Position numbers and translations under genes: made by a program. A DNA stretch of 58,890 bases from Eubacterium pyruvativorans (GTDB lineage Bacteria; Bacillota; Clostridia; Peptostreptococcales; Anaerovoracaceae). The notes under the pieces are model-generated. The model searched no databases and was not told where the DNA came from. It worked only from the letters and a program-made list of their open reading frames with translations. The stretch covers positions 1 to 58,890 of the forward strand of contig NZ_FNBF01000010.1 in assembly GCF_900102225.1 (NCBI RefSeq), read 5' to 3'. Numbering within the stretch: position 1 is the stretch's first letter; every line of letters begins with the position of its first letter. Of the stretch, positions 36,874 to 45,348 are shown piece by piece.

Positions 36874-37776
36874 ATGACTACAGAAACAACCATCGGTTTC
36901 TTCGGTTTCGGCGTAATGGGACTTCCCATGGTAAAAAATGTCATCCGGAAATCCGGCTTCAAAGTCTACGGTTACGACGTGGTTCCGGAGAAGATGGAAC
37001 AGTTCCAGGCCGCAGGGGGATTCCCGGAGCAGGACCCGGAGCAGGTCTACCGGAAATGCAACGTCATCATGCAGATGCTGCCGACCCACGAGACCATTCG
37101 TCATTCCGTGGAGGAGGCGATTCGCTTATGTCCGAAAGGATCGATTATCATCGACTGCTCCTCGGCAGCCCCGAATATCATTCTTGATCTTTATCAGGAG
37201 GCAAAGGCCGGCGGCATGTACCTGCTGGATTCGCCGGTCAGCGGCGGCAACCCGATGGCGGAGGCCGGCACCCTGGCCATCATGACCGGCGGCGACCGAG
37301 AAATTTTCGAGAAGGTGAAGCCGATCCTGTCCTGTATGGGCAGCCCGGTGTATACCGGCGGCCCGGGATCCGGTGATACGACAAAACTCGTCAACAACAC
37401 GATCGCCGGTTCCTACCTCGCCGCCATGGCGGAAGGCTACGCCTTCGCGGCAAAAGCCGGCATCGATCTGCAGACCACCTTCGAAGCCACCCGCACCGGC
37501 TTCTGCGGCGGTCCTCTCTACGAAAACAAAGTCCCGAAAATCATCCACCGGGATTACACCCCGGGCGCCCGGATCGCCGTACACCGGAAAGACCTTCTGA
37601 ATGCGAAGCAGTACGCCCACCATCTGGGCGTCGACCTGCCGGTTACCGATGTCACCCTGCGCATCATGGACTGGATGAACGACAACGGCTTCATCGACTG
37701 GGACCAGGCAGGCATGGTGAAATATTTCGAAGACAAAATGCATGTGAAGGTAGGCGACGGAGAAGAGATCCACTAA
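36874..37776 (+). CDS. NAD-binding 3-hydroxyisobutyrate dehydrogenase-family oxidoreductase
   Basis: Beta-hydroxyacid dehydrogenase family, 300 aa, oxidising or reducing a short 3-hydroxy acid such as 3-hydroxyisobutyrate or tartronate semialdehyde. The Rossmann motif is IGFFGFGVMGLPMVKN. The substrate-binding signature is LLDSPVSGGNPMAEAGTLA, and the catalytic Lys lies in GSGDTTKLVNNTIAGS. The ATG at 36874 is preferred (GGAGGCAAAACA); another ATG lies seven codons upstream. It is followed by a repeat hairpin with a seven-U run. No neighbouring gene fixes the substrate. Confidence 0.9.
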   Translation: MTTETTIGFFGFGVMGLPMVKNVIRKSGFKVYGYDVVPEKMEQFQAAGGFPEQDPEQVYRKCNVIMQMLPTHETIRHSVEEAIRLCPKGSIIIDCSSAAPNIILDLYQEAKAGGMYLLDSPVSGGNPMAEAGTLAIMTGGDREIFEKVKPILSCMGSPVYTGGPGSGDTTKLVNNTIAGSYLAAMAEGYAFAAKAGIDLQTTFEATRTGFCGGPLYENKVPKIIHRDYTPGARIAVHRKDLLNAKQYAHHLGVDLPVTDVTLRIMDWMNDNGFIDWDQAGMVKYFEDKMHVKVGDGEEIH

Positions 37777-37877
37777 TTGTGTGGCAGGCGGGCGGTCGGA
37801 TGACCGGCGGCCGGCGCCGGATTGTATACAATCCAGCGCCACAACCGGCCAGAATCGTATACAATCCGGCCATGAAA

Positions 37878-37917
37878 GTGCGGAATCGGGCATTTAGGGC
37901 GATTCCGCACTTTTTTT
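37878..37917 (+). terminator. Dispersed hairpin acting as terminator
   Basis: An 11-bp perfect stem GTGCGGAATCG/CGATTCCGCAC with an 11-nt loop, immediately followed by TTTTTTT (37911-37917), 100 nt past the oxidoreductase stop. It has the same stem sequence as the copy at 12271-12301. Confidence 0.8.
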
Positions 37918-38340
37918 GCGTTCGGAAGGGTGCGAAAATGAAAGATAATCTCGAGTAATTTATTCCGGCTGCATCTGATGGTGCGATTCTGGAGAAAACC
38001 GAAAATCCGCACCCGGACCTATGGTCCGATTATATACAGCTCGGACAGGTCATACAAAAAATAACTCATCTCCCGACCGGATATTCTGCGAAAAAAATAT
38101 CCGCCAGGAGAATGGAAGTAAAAGTTAATAATCACATGCAAGGGGATCGATATGAGTAATATAACCACCTTCCCAGAACTGCATCTTCCGGCCACCGGGT
38201 GCGAAAACAGCCATTTTTCTGTTTCCGCACCATGCCAAATCATGTCGTCCATGATTTACGGCTGAAACGGCGGGAAACAGGTGCGAAATCCGAAAAAGCT
38301 GAGATTTCGCACCCTGCGGGACGAACGCCGCCCCGCTAAC

Positions 38341-38378
38341 CGACCGGACTCACGTCGGGCGACCGGACTCACGTCGGG
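38341..38378. repeat. 19-bp direct repeat, two copies
   Basis: CGACCGGACTCACGTCGGG occurs twice in perfect tandem and a third copy begins CGACC before diverging. The unit contains the inverted repeat CGAC...GTCG. Confidence 0.8.
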
Positions 38379-38390
38379 CGACCGCCGCCC

Positions 38391-39224
38391 CTATGCCAGA
38401 TTCAGACGGCGGGACAGAATCACGGAAGTGATGACCCAGTAGATCACCGCAACCACCAGTTCAAAGAGCGCAAAGTACAGGAGCGCCATGTGTCCCGCAT
38501 AAGCACCGGAATACAGGAAGATCCGGTTCAAGAAGATGTCTAACTGGGCCGCATTGAGATTAATCAGATTGACCAGGAGCGTGCCGATGACACCGAAACC
38601 GATATACGCCAGCACCGCACCGAAAACCCGGTGATTACTCCAGAGGTGGCCGATGGAAATCGACGCATAGATCCGCATCACTTCTGCCGCTGCCCCCAGT
38701 ATCAAGACCAGGATGATCTGCAGCACATAGAGAACCTCTTCTTTCTGGCTGCCCAGCTGCTCCGCAATGCCGGGCCAGAATCTCATGAGGAGTTGGCCAA
38801 AATAATGAGGACCGAAGGCCGCCGTGCTCAGGAGGACCAGAGACAGCAGTCCCGTCAGACATCCCAGTATCACCCAGATCGTGGCGGATATGCCCTTCGC
38901 CGTCACATGGGTCCGGACTTTCACCGGCAGGGCGAACATGAGATGTCCCGGCGCTCCCAGCAGATTCCGGTAGAAGCTCTGAATAATCATGATCAGTGTG
39001 ATCAGGCCACCTGCGAAGCAGGAGGCTCCGAAGATGAAGCCCAGCGTAGTCACCATCGTTCTGCGGTACCCCTGCGAAGTTACCATATTACCAACCAGTC
39101 CGTAAGAATGATTTCCACCGAGGGATAATCCGAACAGTACGGACAGGGCCAGCATGACCAGATATGCCGGCACCAGAATGCGGCCCATGGTCTTGAAATC
39201 ATATTTCATTAATTTTCTCAACAT
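38391..39224 (-). CDS. ABC transporter permease subunit
   Basis: Integral membrane protein of 277 aa with about six hydrophobic segments, for example LVPAYLVMLALSVLFGLSLG, CFAGGLITLIMIIQSF, IWVILGCLTGLLSLVLL, VLQIILVLILGAAAEVMRIY and the C-terminal YFALFELVVAVIYWVITSVIL. It has no recognisable catalytic motif. It overlaps the ATPase gene by 7 nt and its start at 39224 has GGGAGGTATTCAG upstream, so it is coupled to it. With a YtrA-type regulator at the head of the operon it resembles the cell-envelope-stress Ytr-type exporters of Bacillota. Substrate unknown. Confidence 0.85.
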   Translation of the reverse strand: MLRKLMKYDFKTMGRILVPAYLVMLALSVLFGLSLGGNHSYGLVGNMVTSQGYRRTMVTTLGFIFGASCFAGGLITLIMIIQSFYRNLLGAPGHLMFALPVKVRTHVTAKGISATIWVILGCLTGLLSLVLLSTAAFGPHYFGQLLMRFWPGIAEQLGSQKEEVLYVLQIILVLILGAAAEVMRIYASISIGHLWSNHRVFGAVLAYIGFGVIGTLLVNLINLNAAQLDIFLNRIFLYSGAYAGHMALLYFALFELVVAVIYWVITSVILSRRLNLA

Positions 39225-39913
39225 CTGAATACCTCCCGGAATAATCCATCCACGCTCTTGCCGTCCTGTTCCCGGATTTCATCTGCGGACTTGTGCAGCA
39301 CCACCTGGCCATTCTGCAGAAACACGATATCATCCAGCACCGTCTCAATATCTGCAATCAGGTGGGTAGAAATCAACACCAGCGCATCCTCTGAATAATT
39401 ACTGATGATGGTTTTCAGGATGAAATCTCTTGCCGCCGGATCTACACCGGCGATCGGTTCATCCAGCAGATAGACCCGGGCTCTGCGGCTCATGGTCAGA
39501 ATCAGCTGGACCTTCTCCCTGGTCCCCTTGGACATTTTCCCGTATTTCTGCTTCGGCGGGATATTCAGATCCGCCAGCATTTCCTGGGCCCTGGGCCGGT
39601 CGAAATCTGCGAAGAAATCTTCATAGAAATTCAGGAGCTGGATGACATTCATATAGTCCGGCAGGAAATCCCGGTCCGGAAGGTATGCGACTTCCGCCTT
39701 GGTTTCCGGTCCCGGTTTCATGCCGTCCACCAGCACCTCTCCTGCGGTGGGAACCAGAAGGCCGGCAGTCAGCTTGATCAACGTCGTCTTCCCGCTGCCG
39801 TTCGGTCCCAGGAGACCGACGATCTGCCCCTTCTCCAGATTCAGATCCACACCGTTCAGAGCATTATTCCCACTGTAGATTTTTGTCAATCCCTTACATT
39901 CCAACAGGCTCAT
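39218..39913 (-). CDS. ABC transporter ATP-binding protein (YtrB-like)
   Basis: Cytosolic ATPase of 231 aa energising the adjacent permease. Walker A is GLLGPNGSGKTTLIKL, the signature is KMSKGTREKVQLILTMS (a variant of LSGGQ typical for this subfamily), Walker B is VYLLDEPIAGVD, and the switch His is in LISTHLIADIE. Start at 39913 overlaps the regulator's stop by 4 nt (ATGA type), implying translational coupling. Confidence 0.95.
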   Translation of the reverse strand: MSLLECKGLTKIYSGNNALNGVDLNLEKGQIVGLLGPNGSGKTTLIKLTAGLLVPTAGEVLVDGMKPGPETKAEVAYLPDRDFLPDYMNVIQLLNFYEDFFADFDRPRAQEMLADLNIPPKQKYGKMSKGTREKVQLILTMSRRARVYLLDEPIAGVDPAARDFILKTIISNYSEDALVLISTHLIADIETVLDDIVFLQNGQVVLHKSADEIREQDGKSVDGLFREVFRC

Positions 39914-40362
39914 TTCCCGCTCCTTTCTGCGTCCGCCGTCTCCACCTCAGGACGCCGGCCGGCTTCCGCCGATGACGCCAGAGCTTCCGCCTTCGCTTCC
40001 GTCTGCTCCGCCCAGCGCCTTACGGTATCAAAGATTTCTGCCGTGCTCATTCCGAGCCGTCCCAGATTCCGAAACAAATCCTCCACGTATCCGGCCGCCA
40101 GATCCCGCCTGAGTTTCGTGAGAATATCCTCGTCCCAGGTGATGAACCGTCCGGCGGTCCGTTCGCTGTGCAGCAGACCGCCGGCTTCCAGTTCCGCCAG
40201 CGCACGCTGCATTGTATTCGGATTCACGCCGGCCTCCATTGCCAGATCCCGCACCGACGGCATCTTCTCTCCGGACTGGTACTCTCCGGCTGCGATGCTG
40301 ATCTCCAGCCTCCGTACCAGCTGACGATAGATCGGAATCCCGTCTTTGAATTCCCATGCCAT
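39910..40362 (-). CDS. GntR family regulator, YtrA subfamily
   Basis: Transcriptional regulator of 150 aa with an N-terminal winged helix-turn-helix (IYRQLVRRLEISIAAGEYQS, KMPSVRDLAMEAGVNPNTMQ, RALAELEAGGLL). It has only a short C-terminal dimerisation region, as in YtrA-type GntR proteins that control ABC exporters. Start chosen at 40362: GAGGAGG lies 7 nt upstream, while the ATG two codons earlier would be too close. It heads the operon; the palindrome in its promoter suggests autorepression relieved by an envelope-active compound. That last point is inference. Confidence 0.92.
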   Translation of the reverse strand: MAWEFKDGIPIYRQLVRRLEISIAAGEYQSGEKMPSVRDLAMEAGVNPNTMQRALAELEAGGLLHSERTAGRFITWDEDILTKLRRDLAAGYVEDLFRNLGRLGMSTAEIFDTVRRWAEQTEAKAEALASSAEAGRRPEVETADAERSGK

Positions 40363-40412
40363 ATCCATTCCTCCTCTTGAAGTTCGTTGTCTTCCCTGTG
40401 TTGTTGTATTAA

Positions 40413-40450
40413 GTACTTAGTACAATAATGCATCCATCGTCATTTGTCAA
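40413..40450 (-). promoter_or_regulatory. Promoter and likely GntR operator of the ABC operon
   Basis: On the minus strand TTGACA (40450-40445), 17-bp spacer, TATTGT (40427-40422). The inverted repeat GTACT-A-AGTAC (40413-40423) overlaps the -10 and start site, the usual position for autorepression by YtrA-type regulators. Confidence 0.75.
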
Positions 40451-40501
40451 CCGATTTTCAGATTCTTTCAGAATCCGTCTACCGGGATCTTTCAAGGTAT
40501 T

Positions 40502-40550
40502 AAAAAAAGCCGGACGCAAAACGGATTTCTCGTTTCTCCGTTTCACGTCC
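40502..40550 (-). terminator. Intrinsic terminator after the first dehydrogenase operon
   Basis: On the minus strand GGACGTGAAACGGA (40550-40537) pairs with TCCGTTTTGCGTCC (40525-40512), followed by GGCTTTTTTT (A-run 40502-40508), 45 nt past the lpdA stop. Confidence 0.85.
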
Positions 40551-40593
40551 CGCAATTCGATCGCATTCCGCTTATCTGCTGCGTATCTGCTGC

Positions 40594-41997
40594 TTATCTG
40601 CGTTTCGGCGGCATATTCAGGGTGCGCCCCATCACGTCCAGCGCCGCTTCCCGCATGGTTTCGCTGACCGTCGGATGAGAGTGGATCGTCTCCACCAGTT
40701 CATCCACCGTCGCCTCCAGGTCGATGGCCAGGGCTCCTTCCACAATCAGGTCCGTAGCCCGGGGCCCGATGATGTGCATGCCCAGCACCTCACCGTACTT
40801 CGCTCCGGCGATGATTTTCACCAGCCCCTCGCCGCCATTCAGGATCAGGGCTTTTCCGTTGGCGGCCATCGGGAAGGTTCCGACTTTGTAATCAATCCCC
40901 TTTGCCTTTGCCTGCTCCTCGGTCAGCCCCACCGATGCGGCCTCCGGCTCCATATAAACACAGGTCGGGTTGGTCCGCTCGTCATAGTGGGCTTCCTGTC
41001 CCATGATGTTCTCTGCAGCCACCTCGCCCATGGCGGAAGCCGTATGCGCCAGCTGGGCGTAACCTTTCACGCAGTCGCCGATGGCGTAGACGCCGGGCAC
41101 ATTGGTTTCCATCCGGTCGTTGACCAAAATGGCCCCCCGCTCGTGCTTCACACCTCCAGCATCCAGATTGAGCGATCCGGTGTTCGGCTTTCTGCCGATG
41201 GCCACCAGGACTTTCTCAGCTTCAAAGGCGACAGGCTCTCCGTTCCGCTCACAGTTCACCCGCACACCGTTCTCCGTCTTTTCGAAGGACCGGACCGGTG
41301 TGGAAAGATGAAATTCGATGCCCATCTTTTTCATATGAGCAAGTCCCACCTTGGTCAGATCCCCGTCCAGCATCGGCAGTATGTGATCCATGGCCTCCAC
41401 TACTTTCACCTTTGTGCCGAATCCGGCATAGGCGCAGGCCAGTTCCACGCCGATGACGCCGCCGCCCACAACAACCATGGTCTCCGGCAGTTTCTCCAGG
41501 GACAGGGCCCCGGTGGAATCGATACAGTCCGGATTCTCCGCCAGTCCCGGAATCGGCGGTGCTGCATTCACTGAACCTGTGGCCAGAATGACCGCATCCG
41601 CCGTCACGGTTTCCTTCGTTCCGTCTTCCCGGGTAACCGTAAGTTTCCGGGGCGCCGTGAAGCAGGCCTCCCCCGTCACCGTCTTCACCCGGTTCGCCTT
41701 CATCAGTCCCGCCACACCGCCGACCAGCCGGTCGGACACTTCATTCTTGTGGGCAATGATCTGTGGAAAGTTAACCTTGACTTCCGGCACTTCCACGCCG
41801 ATTTCCGGCCCCTGCTCCAGGATCATTTCCATGAGTTCTGCGCTGTGCAGAAGGCACTTCGTCGGAATACATCCCACATTCAGGCAGGTGCCTCCCAGCC
41901 GGCCCCGCTCGATCAGCGTCACTTCCGCTCCCAGCTGCGCCGCCCGGATCGCTGCGATATATCCGCCCGGGCCGCCGCCTACAATCGCTATTTTCAT
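40594..41997 (-). CDS. lpdA: Dihydrolipoyl dehydrogenase (E3), first complex
   Basis: Flavoprotein that reoxidises dihydrolipoyl-E2 with NAD+. The 467-aa protein has the FAD motif IAIVGGGPGGYIAAIRAAQLG and redox-active cysteines in GGTCLNVGCIPTK. The NAD-binding VVGGGVIGVELACAYAGFG and the C-terminal active-site His-Glu in IHSHPTVSE follow. Unlike the E3 of the second complex it has no lipoyl domain. Start at 41997 follows AGGAAGGAGAATGAGAG. Last gene of a tdh-E1alpha-E1beta-E2-E3 unit. Confidence 0.97.
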   Translation of the reverse strand: MKIAIVGGGPGGYIAAIRAAQLGAEVTLIERGRLGGTCLNVGCIPTKCLLHSAELMEMILEQGPEIGVEVPEVKVNFPQIIAHKNEVSDRLVGGVAGLMKANRVKTVTGEACFTAPRKLTVTREDGTKETVTADAVILATGSVNAAPPIPGLAENPDCIDSTGALSLEKLPETMVVVGGGVIGVELACAYAGFGTKVKVVEAMDHILPMLDGDLTKVGLAHMKKMGIEFHLSTPVRSFEKTENGVRVNCERNGEPVAFEAEKVLVAIGRKPNTGSLNLDAGGVKHERGAILVNDRMETNVPGVYAIGDCVKGYAQLAHTASAMGEVAAENIMGQEAHYDERTNPTCVYMEPEAASVGLTEEQAKAKGIDYKVGTFPMAANGKALILNGGEGLVKIIAGAKYGEVLGMHIIGPRATDLIVEGALAIDLEATVDELVETIHSHPTVSETMREAALDVMGRTLNMPPKRR

Positions 41998-42016
41998 GCT
42001 CTCATTCTCCTTCCTG

Positions 42017-43261
42017 TTACGCCAGGATCATCTCCGGATGCTCGATATAGGCCTTGATATCCGCCAGCAGCCTTCCCGTCATCATACCGTCGATGACCCG
42101 GTGATCCACGGTGACGAAAATATTCATCATGGATCCCACACCGATGGTGCCGTCTTCCTGTACCACCGGCTTCTGCACCGGCTGTCCCACGCCCACGATC
42201 AGCACCTGGGGCGGATTGAGGATCGGCGTCGCCATGTGAATCGGGAACATGCCTACGTTAGTGATCGTCAGGGATGCACCGGAAGACTCATCCGGCAGGA
42301 GGGATTTCGTCTTGGCCCGCTCTGCCAGATCCTTTACCTTACGGCTGATTTCCGTCAGCGTCATCGTATCGATGTGCTTCACCACCGGCACCATGAGGCC
42401 GTCTTCCGTGGCCACCGCCACGGACAGATCCACGTGGCTGTGTTCATACAGCGTGCTGCCGTCAAAGGTTGCGTTGGCCATCGGATGCTTCAGCATGACC
42501 TTCCCCAGCATCTTGCACAGCAGGTCGTTGACCGTAATCTTCACCCCCAGCATCTCCTGGTCCTGCTTCAGGGATTCCCGGAGAGTCAGCAGCTTCGTGG
42601 CGTTGACTTCGCAGGCCATGGTGCACTGGGCGGTCTGCTGCACGCTATTATACATATTCTTCGCAATGGCGGCCCGGACGCCCTTCCAAGGAATCTCGGT
42701 GATGACGCTTTCCGCAGAATCCGCACATCCTGCCGCAGGGCGAGGCGCCGCCAGATAGGCCTCCACATCCCTGGCCCGGACCCGGATGCCGTCCGCTCCG
42801 GTCGGTGTGACGTCCAGGATGTCGATGCCGGCCTCTTTCGCCATCTTCTTTGCAAGGCCTGTTGCAGACACTCTCCCGGACCGCTTCGCCGGAGCAGAAG
42901 TGGAGCCCGGGGCAGCGGCCGGCCCAGGGGCCGCTTCCGGCTTCGATGCCGGCTCCTCCGCCGGAGCTGAATCCACTGCGGAAGACGCACCGGCGCCGGC
43001 AGAAGCGATCTGCTCGTACTCCGTCTGATCCTGGGCGAGGTATGCGATCAGCCCGCCTACCTTCACGGTGTCCCCTTCCTTCGCCACCATGTGAATGATG
43101 CCGCTGTCCAGCGCCTCATATTCAATCATATTCTTTTCATTCTCATACTCCATCAGGACATCGCCCTTCTTGACCGACGCCCCCTCCGGAACCTTCCATT
43201 CGCTGATGGTCCCCTCCACCATGGTGAGTCCCGCTCTCGGCATGACTACTTCTACACTCAT
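42017..43261 (-). CDS. Dihydrolipoamide acyltransferase (E2), first complex
   Basis: Core acyltransferase of a 2-oxoacid or acetoin dehydrogenase complex, 414 aa. There is one lipoyl domain with Lys43 in an atypical ENEKNMIEYE context (usually TDKA). An Ala/Pro-rich linker follows (PAEEPASKPEAAPGPAAAPG), then a peripheral subunit-binding domain (VSATGLAKKMAKEAGIDI). The catalytic domain ends with DHRVIDGMMTGRLLADIK, containing the active-site His and Asp. Start at 43261 follows GGGAAGGAGAAGCGCAC. The substrate is not fixed by sequence. Confidence 0.94.
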   Translation of the reverse strand: MSVEVVMPRAGLTMVEGTISEWKVPEGASVKKGDVLMEYENEKNMIEYEALDSGIIHMVAKEGDTVKVGGLIAYLAQDQTEYEQIASAGAGASSAVDSAPAEEPASKPEAAPGPAAAPGSTSAPAKRSGRVSATGLAKKMAKEAGIDILDVTPTGADGIRVRARDVEAYLAAPRPAAGCADSAESVITEIPWKGVRAAIAKNMYNSVQQTAQCTMACEVNATKLLTLRESLKQDQEMLGVKITVNDLLCKMLGKVMLKHPMANATFDGSTLYEHSHVDLSVAVATEDGLMVPVVKHIDTMTLTEISRKVKDLAERAKTKSLLPDESSGASLTITNVGMFPIHMATPILNPPQVLIVGVGQPVQKPVVQEDGTIGVGSMMNIFVTVDHRVIDGMMTGRLLADIKAYIEHPEMILA

Positions 43262-43279
43262 GTGCGCTTCTCCTTCCCG

Positions 43280-44263
43280 TTACTTCACCATACTCCGGAT
43301 TGTTTCACAGATGTTTCCCGCATCCGGGATGACATACCGCTCCAGCGCCATGTTATACGGCATTGGCACATCCAGGGCGGCGATCCGCTCCACCGGTCCG
43401 TCCAGCTCATCGTACATTTCCTTCTGGAATGTGGCGGCATACTCGGCGCCGATGCCCGCCGTCTTGTTACTTTCCTCCACAATGGCGCAGAGGTGGGTCT
43501 TGGCGATCGACTGATAGATGGTTTTTTTGTCCAGCGGCGCAATGGTGCGCGGGTCAATCACTTCCACCGAGATGCCCTCTTCCGCCAGGATCTCCGCCGC
43601 CTCCAGTGCCCGGGGAACCATGAGGCCCACGGCGATCAGCGTGACGTCGGTGCCTTCCCGCTTCACATCTGCCAGACCGATCGGAATGGTATAGTCACTC
43701 TCGAAGACCTCCTGATCGATTTCCTGCTTCTGCTGGTAGAGGAGCTTCGGCTCACAGAACAGAACCGGATCGTCACTGCGGATCGCTGATTTCAGCAGAC
43801 CCTTCGCATCATAGGCACAGGACGGGGTGATGATGGTCAGACCCGGCGCATGCATGAACAGGGACTCCACCGTGTTGGAATGTTCCTCTGCTGCGCCGTT
43901 GGAGGCGCCGGATGCGTTCCGGATCACCAGCGGCAGCCGGTATTTCGGGCCGTGCATATATCTCCACTTGGAAACCAGGTGGAAAATTTCCGTGAATGCC
44001 GGCATGGTGAAGTCGGAGTACATCAGCTCCGCCACCGGCCGGAGTCCGGTCTCTGCGGCGCCGATGGCCGCACCGATGATGGCTGTCTCCACAATCGGGG
44101 TGTTCCGGACCCGGTCCGGTCCGAATTCTTCCAGCAGGCCCCGGGTGAGTCCGAAGATATTCCCGAATTCCGCCACGTCTTCTCCCCAGATCAGCACATT
44201 CTCATCTCTCTGCATCTCTTCCCGCAGGGCCGCGGTAATGGCATTTCCATATGTATATTTCAT
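43280..44263 (-). CDS. Dehydrogenase E1 component beta subunit, first complex
   Basis: Thiamine-diphosphate-dependent E1 beta, 327 aa, same family as pyruvate and acetoin dehydrogenase beta subunits. Typical features: LIWGEDVAEFGNIFGLTRGL, the YMHGPKYRLPLVIRNASG segment, LFCEPKLLYQQK, and the C-terminal swivel domain with EVIDPRTIAPLDKK. Start at 44263 has AGGAGGAAACG. Spaced 18 nt from E1 alpha and from E2, tightly clustered. Confidence 0.95.
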   Translation of the reverse strand: MKYTYGNAITAALREEMQRDENVLIWGEDVAEFGNIFGLTRGLLEEFGPDRVRNTPIVETAIIGAAIGAAETGLRPVAELMYSDFTMPAFTEIFHLVSKWRYMHGPKYRLPLVIRNASGASNGAAEEHSNTVESLFMHAPGLTIITPSCAYDAKGLLKSAIRSDDPVLFCEPKLLYQQKQEIDQEVFESDYTIPIGLADVKREGTDVTLIAVGLMVPRALEAAEILAEEGISVEVIDPRTIAPLDKKTIYQSIAKTHLCAIVEESNKTAGIGAEYAATFQKEMYDELDGPVERIAALDVPMPYNMALERYVIPDAGNICETIRSMVK

Positions 44264-44281
44264 CGTTTCCTCCTGCTTCGA

Positions 44282-45247
44282 TTATACGTAAAGGTTTTCG
44301 TAAATATCCTCCGGCGTCGGCTCCGGCGCTGCTTCCGCTTCTGCGATAATCGCCTCCAGCTTTTCGGCGAACGCCGCCTTCCTGGCATCCATCTCCTCCC
44401 GGGTCAGAACGCCTGCCGCCAGAAGCTTTTCCTCAAAATTCTTCACGCCGTCCTCTTCCGTCATTTTCTGAGCCGTTACGTCCTGATCCCGGTAGGCGCA
44501 CTGATCTCCTTCGAAGTGCCCCCGGAACCGGTAGTCCCGCATCTCCAGCACCGCCGGCTTTCCGGTAGAACGGACGTAGTCGAACATTTCCTTTGCCGTT
44601 TCGTACACCGCCAGCACATCCGTGCCGTCCACGGTTTTCGACGGCATGGCGTACCCTTCCGCCTTATCTGCCAGCGCATGAGGGGTCCGGTAGGAATACT
44701 CGAACGGCGTGGAGATGGCGAACCCGTTGTTTTCGCAGCAGAACAGCACCGGCACTTCCCAGCAGGATGCCAGGGCCATGGCTTCTGCCACAGGTCCCCG
44801 GTTGGAGGCTCCGTCACCGACAAAATATACCACGATGTCGTTCGTCTTCTTCAGTTTCTGGGTCAGGGCCGCACCCACCGCAACACCTGCATCGGATCCC
44901 AGGATGCCGGACATGCCCAGAATGTGATGATCATAGTCACCTACATGAAGGATGCCGCCTTTCCCGCCGGCATTGCCTGTCTTCTTCGCCAGGATTTCCG
45001 CCCAGAACTCCTTTAGCGGTGTACCCGCAATCACTACGGTCGAAGGCGGACGGTGGGACGGGCGGATCCAGTCTCCTTCCCCCTTGTTCGCCAGCACACC
45101 CACATAGGACGCTTCCTGCCCCACACCGCTGTGGATATGGCCCGGAATTCTGCCCTCCGCATACAACTCCACCAGTCTGGTTTCCAGCATTCTGGTTTCC
45201 ATCAGTTTCTGATAGATGTCCGTCAGAAATTCATTGGAATAGCTCAT
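44282..45247 (-). CDS. Dehydrogenase E1 component alpha subunit, first complex (divergent)
   Basis: ThDP-binding E1 alpha, 321 aa, with the cofactor motif GDGASNRGPVAEAMALAS and ENNGFAIST. In the substrate/cofactor loop the usual HRGHGH-type sequence reads PSHRPPSTVV, and the KGGSMH motif reads KGGILHVGD. Both differ from the second complex encoded 9 kb away, suggesting a different substrate. Start at 45247 follows TGAGGAGGATACT. The 101-nt gap to the preceding tdh-like gene contains purine-rich AGGAACCGAAT repeats on the coding strand. Confidence 0.92.
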   Translation of the reverse strand: MSYSNEFLTDIYQKLMETRMLETRLVELYAEGRIPGHIHSGVGQEASYVGVLANKGEGDWIRPSHRPPSTVVIAGTPLKEFWAEILAKKTGNAGGKGGILHVGDYDHHILGMSGILGSDAGVAVGAALTQKLKKTNDIVVYFVGDGASNRGPVAEAMALASCWEVPVLFCCENNGFAISTPFEYSYRTPHALADKAEGYAMPSKTVDGTDVLAVYETAKEMFDYVRSTGKPAVLEMRDYRFRGHFEGDQCAYRDQDVTAQKMTEEDGVKNFEEKLLAAGVLTREEMDARKAAFAEKLEAIIAEAEAAPEPTPEDIYENLYV

Positions 45248-45348
45248 AGTATCCTCCTCATATCATCATAGGTTTATTATTCGGTTCCTTACGATTCGGT
45301 TTCCTGTTTTTCGATTTCCTGCGCTGCGGTGCCTTCTCCTGTGGTTCC

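Larger units (their letters stand above)
37777..38390. repeat. Repeat-rich gap with composite dispersed elements
   Basis: No supported gene. The best composite copy has the 16-bp palindrome GGATTGTATACAATCC (37819-37834) and a second GAATCGTATACAATCC (37852-37867). It ends in the hairpin GTGCGGAATCG/CGATTCCGCAC (37878-37888, 37900-37910), trailed by seven T, so it doubles as terminator of the upstream gene. More hairpins follow: an imperfect GGTGCGATT...AATCCGCACC near 37980-38014, GGTGCG-AAAACAG/CTGTTT-CCGCACC at 38198-38231, and GGTGCGAAATC/GATTTCGCACC at 38280-38313. A 19-bp unit CGACCGGACTCACGTCGGG is then repeated twice (38341-38378). The AT-rich part 38020-38160 shows nothing recognisable. 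Confidence 0.7.

Noticed and set aside
38152-38265. 37-codon open frame with AAGGGGAT upstream
   Set aside because: An RBS-like sequence is present, but the coding part contains a repeat hairpin and no recognisable protein; chance is likelier.
45248-45348. Purine-rich AGGAACCGAAT repeats between tdh-like and E1 alpha genes
   Set aside because: Short, imperfect and without hairpin potential or match to a known element.
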